From Avena insularis (Eukaryota > Streptophyta > Magnoliopsida > Poales > Poaceae), in the NCBI GenBank assembly GCA_023614405.1, contig CM042697.1, positions 301,964,954-302,028,953 on the forward strand: a stretch of DNA of 64,000 nt, given 5' to 3'. A program made the position numbers and the translations under genes. Positions 59,494 to 64,000 of this stretch are shown piece after piece. The first letter of the stretch is position 1. Every line of letters begins with the position of its first letter. The notes under the pieces were generated by a model that saw only the letters and a list, made by a program, of their open reading frames with translations, ran no database searches and was not told the DNA's origin.

Positions 59494-60793
59494 TGATGGA
59501 TCCAATTTTTTTTCATCTTCCTCCATGTTTAAACATTGTTTTTAGTCAAGCAATTGATATGAAACTCTCAATCCTTGCTACTAGTGACTAATAATTGCAA
59601 AGATATGCAAAACCTTGCTTTGAATTATGTTGTGCAGTAAATCACGAGTTTTAATGCGAAATCAGGAGTCGTAACGAAGGATTTTGAGGAAGTCCACACA
59701 GCCAAGTAATTGGGAAGTCAATTCTAGGCAGAAAAGAACTTAACGACCACAAGTACGTGCAGAGCCCACCCGTACGGTTCACCCATACTAGGTGGCGGCG
59801 ACTCCATCTTGTCAAACCCTACAACTTTCATGAAGACGCCTATATATTTTGAGGCTCCAGCTGCCATCCAGAGAGCCACCATTCTTAGATTTCATCACAA
59901 CACCACCAAAGGAGATCCACACCATTGTTCATCCATTCCATCATCCATCCCCTCCATTAGCCATAGGCATTTCTTTGTACTTTAGATATTCTTGGGATTT
60001 GGCGACCATCGTAAGAATATACGATTTCAATCTAAGTATTTTGCACAATGTTTTCTATCCTTGATCTATTTGTTATGAGTGAGTAGTCCTCATGGGCCGT
60101 GGTTTGGGGAGAAACCTCGCAACAACTATGTGCATCTAATCATGGGAGTATTATATATCGTTTACAACTGAGATATGCATCTTTTGTTTCTTTGTCTCTT
60201 TTCTCGATCTGTGGACTTGTAGGTACCCAAGATCCCATTGATTGATAAAGGCTTGAGGTGACATACTTGGCTAGCGGCGATCTTATAGGAACCCCAGTGA
60301 AAAAGGGTAGTACGGTCTTCACTTAGCGACCCATTCGGGATCACAACTACATCACCACTTAATGCTTTAATATGTTTTCTACACTTAATAATCGTGTGTA
60401 ACCCATGGCTTCGGTGTGCACTCGGTTGGATTAAAAGACTATTGTTATGCCTGCTGCATCATGGGGGCTCTAATATATTAGGATGTGTTGCCCACAAGAG
60501 ATTATCTCAATTCAAACATTACACATGACTATGCTTATTATTATATTTTATCCCATATGATGTGCAGCTGCAGGTGGATCTTCAATCCTAGCGTATCTCC
60601 ATCCATTGATTCAACCCACTATAAAAATAAACTATATTGGTCCGATAAACTAAAGTAAAACAAAGAAACAAAGTCTTGTAGACATGTCCTTTTTATTTTA
60701 TTTTAGCATTGCTTTTCCAAGGTTCGATTAAACCTAGGTCTTCTAGGAAAAAAGCTATTATACTACATCCGTGAATCTGGATCGAAGGTATCA
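59494..60793 (+). mobile_element. 5' LTR of element G, ~1,300 bp
   Basis: Start TGATGGATCC and end GAAGGTATCA, followed by a primer-like site and gag in plus orientation. A TATATATT at about 59,840-59,848 followed by a CCATCCAGAGAGCCACC-type leader looks like the promoter. No second copy is in the window, so the boundaries rest on position relative to the primer site and on the break in fragment H. Confidence 0.7.
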
Positions 60794-60803
60794 ACCCTTT
60801 TTC

Positions 60804-60821
60804 TAGAGCCGTTGCTGGGGA
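60804..60821 (+). other. Primer-binding site of element G (Asp tRNA type, degenerate)
   Basis: TAGAGCCGTTGCTGGGGA, matching TGGCGCCGTTGCCGGGGA with four differences, ten bases after the LTR end. Confidence 0.65.
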
Positions 60822-60995
60822 AGTAATTTCGCTATCCTAGTGAGGTCACTAGAGACTTTGTTTTTAGTTTTATTATTAGTTTGTAGTTAATTTCTTGTTC
60901 TTGGTTTACTTTCTTGTTATCTATTTGAAACCCCAAAAAAAGAGTTACTTGTTATTTGTTTTCACTACTTAAAAATTACCAAAAATATAAGAGCC

Positions 60996-61320
60996 ATGGC
61001 TCAAAAGATACTTGGGGAGTATGCTACTCCTACTCATGCTTTTATTCGTGCACCTATCACTCAGCCTGCTGTTGATATAGAAACTTATGAAATTAAGCCT
61101 AACATTTTAAGCTTGGTTCAACAGATCCAATTTGGGAGCTCATCTTCTAAGGATTCAGGTTTGCACTTAAACACTTTCACTGAAATTTGCCACATGATGC
61201 ATATTAAGGATGTAGATCCAAATGTTGTTAAATTAAGATTGTTTTCTTTATATCTTAGAGGAAAATCTAAGGATTGGTTGCTAGCTCTACCAAAGGGCAC
61301 TATTAAATCTTGGGAGGAAC
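60996..61320 (+). pseudogene. Element G gag N-terminus (truncated by a CACTA-like end)
   Basis: ATG at 60,996 opens MAQKILGEYATPTHAF. About 108 residues match the start and core of Gypsy gag: EIKPNILSLVQQIQFGS, then LRLFSLYLRGKSKDWLLALP and KSWEE, where the usual W-E-E-L-x-x-x-F motif is cut. Sequence after 61,320 is a CACTA-type terminus, so the open frame to 61,346 continues into foreign DNA. Gag was intact at the time of interruption. Confidence 0.82.
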
Positions 61321-61984
61321 CGCTACAAGAAAATGTCCTTTTATAACAGACAATTTTCGTGGTTGAAGGTCATTTTTCGTGGTTGAAAAGCCTTTTACGA
61401 TAGATATCCTTCGTGGTAGAAGCCCCGTCACAAATGAATCTACCATAGGTTTTTTTTCAACCATGGTGGATCGCACCCTTCAGCCACGAAAAGTCTTTCT
61501 ATCATAGATATGTTCGCCATTCCCGTTGACTGCTGACGTCATGCAAACTGTCACGTGGTGAATGCTATTAATGGACAGTTAGCACCGTTTACTGTGAATG
61601 AAACCGTGGTAGAAGCCAGGCCCAACCAAGACCTAGTAATTATTAAGTGGGCCGGCCCATTAAGAGAGCCCAATAGTATCATGACACGTTACTGTTTTGT
61701 TTTGCACTATTTGAATTAGGACCGTTTGTGATGCCCGTCGCAACCCATAAAGTTTCAGACCCATTATAGTTTCGGCCTACTGAAGGCCCACTGGGCTTGC
61801 TACTGTACGTCCCATTGGTGGCCTGCGCAATGTCGGCCTGATACTGTTAAGGCCTACAGCCGATCTGACACTGTTCTTACAGACCGTAATGGGCTACCAA
61901 TTGACAGTCCATTTGTAGGAAGGCCTGTTACTATTTTGGCCCGTAAAGAGGCCTGCTCATGTTCTAGCATGTTACTGTTCTAAA

Positions 61985-63642
61985 TATAGGGTTCGCAGCA
62001 TAGAAAACAAAAAAATTCCTACGATGGAAACAACTATGTACCAAGATCTATCTACTAGATACAAACAACGGGTGGATGTATATCTGTAGAGAACATACCC
62101 TTGAAAACCGACAAAGCTTAACGAGTTAAACTCGTGGTTGATGTAGACGATCTCTTGCCGATCTCAAGGTCGAGAGGAAGTCCTAGCGCCGCAAATCAGC
62201 AGCGCATCCGTGCTCGCACACACGTCCGAGGCACCAAGCAACCTCCGCCTCCTCGCTCCAGCGATGTAGCGGAAGAACAACTCTTTCTTGCCGAACAGCC
62301 ACCGGGAACATGTATCTCGCTAGTCCGAGACCATGGGAGATAAATTCTAGACGGGGAGAGAGATCCTTCACGAGGAGGTGTGAGTGAGAGAGAGGGAGAG
62401 GGGTTCCTTTTATAGGAGGAGGGGGGCCACCCAAGGGGGTGGCCGCCGGCCATGGGGGCTGCCCCCTCCCCTCCTTCATTCATGTGGGTGGACACTCCAC
62501 TCACAAAAACCTCTTCATTTCCCTCCACTCAAAATCCCACTCAAACTTGCAATTAAATTTCCACCAAATATAATGGAAACTCTCATTAAATAAAACTCTT
62601 TTATTTATTCAGAATTTTGTCAATTACTTTAATGACAAACATTCACATATAACCCCTTGCTAGAATTCTATTTCACATGCATAACCTCTTTATGCAATTT
62701 CACCCGAAAACCTGTTTCGGTATCTAGTGAAATAAATTCCTGCGCTTGTTTATTCTTTTGGAATGAAACATTTGCTCCAATTGGATGTCGGTGTCTCTTA
62801 AGTGTGTCACCCTACGGTTCATGAATAATTCGGACATGATCGAGACCCCTCTTGGATCAATAATCAGAAGCGGGATCTGGAGACCCATACTGACTCCCAC
62901 ACATTCAACGATGACTTTCTTGTGATCGTCGGAACCTTTTACGCTCGTATCTTAATCCCTTTGTTTCTTGATATATTACATGTCCGAGATTCGATCATCG
63001 GTATCTCCACATCTAGTTTGATCTCGTTACTGACATGCACTCTTTTCTCATTCCCGTGATATAACATTCTAGTGATCAAATCACTTGCTTGCAAGCTAAC
63101 CAATGTGATATCACCGAGAGGGCCCAGAGTATATCTATCCGTCATCGGGATGAACAAATTCCACTCTCGATCCATGGGCCTTAACATAACACTTTATTAG
63201 TCCTAAACCCATCTTTATAATCACCCTGTTACGGTGTGACGTTTGATGTTATCAAGAAACTCTTCCGGTGTTAGTGATTGACATGATCTCATGGTCTAAG
63301 GATTAGGATCACTTCGTAAGTTGTTATAGCAATATAAACTCAATGACTTTGATCGTAATATTATACTTCGGATGAATGTTCATCACACCATTACACTAAT
63401 GTTGTGATCCCGTTATTAACAACATCCAATGTCTATGATCAGGAAACCTTGATCATCTTGTTAATCAACGAGCTAGTTTATGAGAGAGGCATAACTAGGA
63501 ACTTTCTGTTTGTTTATTAAACACACATGTATTAATGTTTCCGTATTAATACAATTATAGCATGCAAAATAAACATATATCATATACTTGGAATACATAT
63601 AATAAACACTTTATTATTGCCTCTCAGGGCATATTCCCTTCA
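61985..63642 (-). mobile_element. Solo LTR K, Copia BARE/Angela-like, 1,658 bp
   Basis: Flanked by a perfect CTAAA duplication (61,980-61,984 and 63,643-63,647). The minus-strand start is TGAAGGGAATATGCCCTGAG and the end ...GCGAACCCTATA, so the terminal CA has decayed. It is homologous to the 3' LTR of element B at 17,838-19,498. No internal domain is present: a product of LTR-LTR recombination. Confidence 0.93.
62407..62414 (-). promoter_or_regulatory. TATA box in solo LTR K
   Basis: Minus-strand TATAAAAG, followed by GAACCCC and a CT-rich leader; conserved with element B's LTR. Confidence 0.65.
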
Positions 63643-63654
63643 CTAAACTAGGTA

Positions 63655-63850
63655 GGCTTTCTGGCCTGCTACTGTTCTGACCTGCTGCTATTCTATCTTG
63701 CTCATGTTCTGGTTTGTTACTATTCAGGCATGTTCTTGTTTAGGCTTGTTACTGTTCTAGTTTGTTACTGTTCTAGCCTATTACAGTTCCAGCATGTTAC
63801 TGTTCTGGCATGTTACTATTTTGGCTTGTTACTGTTTTTTGCCCACTCTA
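63655..63850. repeat. Degenerate GTTACTGTTCTGGC repeat array
   Basis: At least ten variants of a roughly 15-22 bp unit (GTTACTGTTCTAGC, ATGTTACTGTTCTGGC, TTGTTACTATTTTGGC and so on). Related units occur at about 61,830-61,984 on the other side of solo LTR K, so the array predates that insertion. Confidence 0.75.
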
Positions 63851-64000
63851 CTTTGGTTAGTTACTATTTTGCTATTGGACCGTTATTTTTTTGGCAGGTA
63901 CATTTTAAGGCATATGGCCGCTTATGCGGCTGCCATGATTTAGGCTTTTTACTGTATATTAAGCACGTCTGCTGGTCGACATATTATATTCTACAATTAT

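Larger units (their letters stand above)
61321..64000. mobile_element. CACTA-like transposon end, split by solo LTR K
   Basis: Starts CGCTACAAGAAAA inside gag of element G, one base away from the canonical CACTACAAGAAAA terminus. Subterminal repeats follow (TTTTCGTGGTTGAA twice within 61,355-61,390; related CGTGGTAGAAGCC, CTATCATAGATA and CAACCATGGTGG), typical of grass CACTA ends. Internal sequence runs to 61,984 and resumes at 63,648 in a GTTACTGTTC-rich repeat. The other end is beyond the window. No transposase is seen. Confidence 0.65.

Overview
The window is intergenic DNA of a large grass genome, most likely Triticeae (wheat, barley, rye or Aegilops). It consists almost entirely of nested LTR retrotransposons, with a few DNA transposons. 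Grounds for this: chromodomain Gypsy (chromovirus) elements with 4-6 kb LTRs, a BARE/Angela/WIS-like Copia element, Gypsy elements with Asp-tRNA-type primer sites whose LTRs begin TGATACGT, a Stowaway MITE, and CACTA- and Harbinger-like elements. I found no intact host gene, rRNA, tRNA or CRISPR array. Family names are from recognition only; no database was searched.

Region 1 (1-14,924). Element A is a minus-strand chromovirus: partial 3' LTR (1-1,714), decayed gag-pol (1,752-6,204), a primer-binding site at 7,073-7,084 and a 4.85 kb 5' LTR (7,087-11,932). It sits inside an older LTR of the same family in the opposite orientation (11,933-14,924), so two ~3 kb arms form an imperfect inverted repeat around a ~1.8 kb spacer.

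Region 2 (14,925-17,837). This holds the least-explained DNA: a 5'-truncated Lys/Glu/Ala-rich coiled-coil ORF, a Stowaway MITE, a 23-bp duplication, a GC-rich exon-like fragment and a second MITE-like unit.

Region 3 (17,838-40,741). A decayed minus-strand Copia element (B) is split by a ~6 kb solo LTR (D). D is itself split by a 12.2 kb chromovirus (C, 23,917-36,164) with two ~4.05 kb LTRs and a perfect TTAAT target duplication. C lacks its leader and the start of gag.

Region 4 (40,742-51,312). A chromovirus-type LTR fragment (I) is followed by element E (41,071-47,869), a non-autonomous retroelement with one ORF of unknown function. A GC-rich block and about 2.1 kb of unassigned sequence follow.

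Region 5 (50,520-64,000). An LTR fragment related to A's LTR (H) was hit twice. Element F (51,313-59,356) shares E's non-coding internal domain but encodes a gag/protease-like protein; it carries a 1,113-bp PIF/Harbinger-like insertion whose empty site is preserved in E. Element G (from 59,494, plus strand) keeps its LTR, primer site and gag start. G's gag is cut by a CACTA-like end (61,321 onward), which holds a Copia solo LTR (K, 61,985-63,642) with a CTAAA duplication.

Inferred order of insertion: (older LTR, then A); (B, then D, then C); (H, then F, then Harbinger); (H, then G, then CACTA, then K). The coding remnants do not form a pathway. Each is retrotransposon gag, protease, RT, RNase H or integrase, or a transposon accessory ORF, and nearly all are broken.
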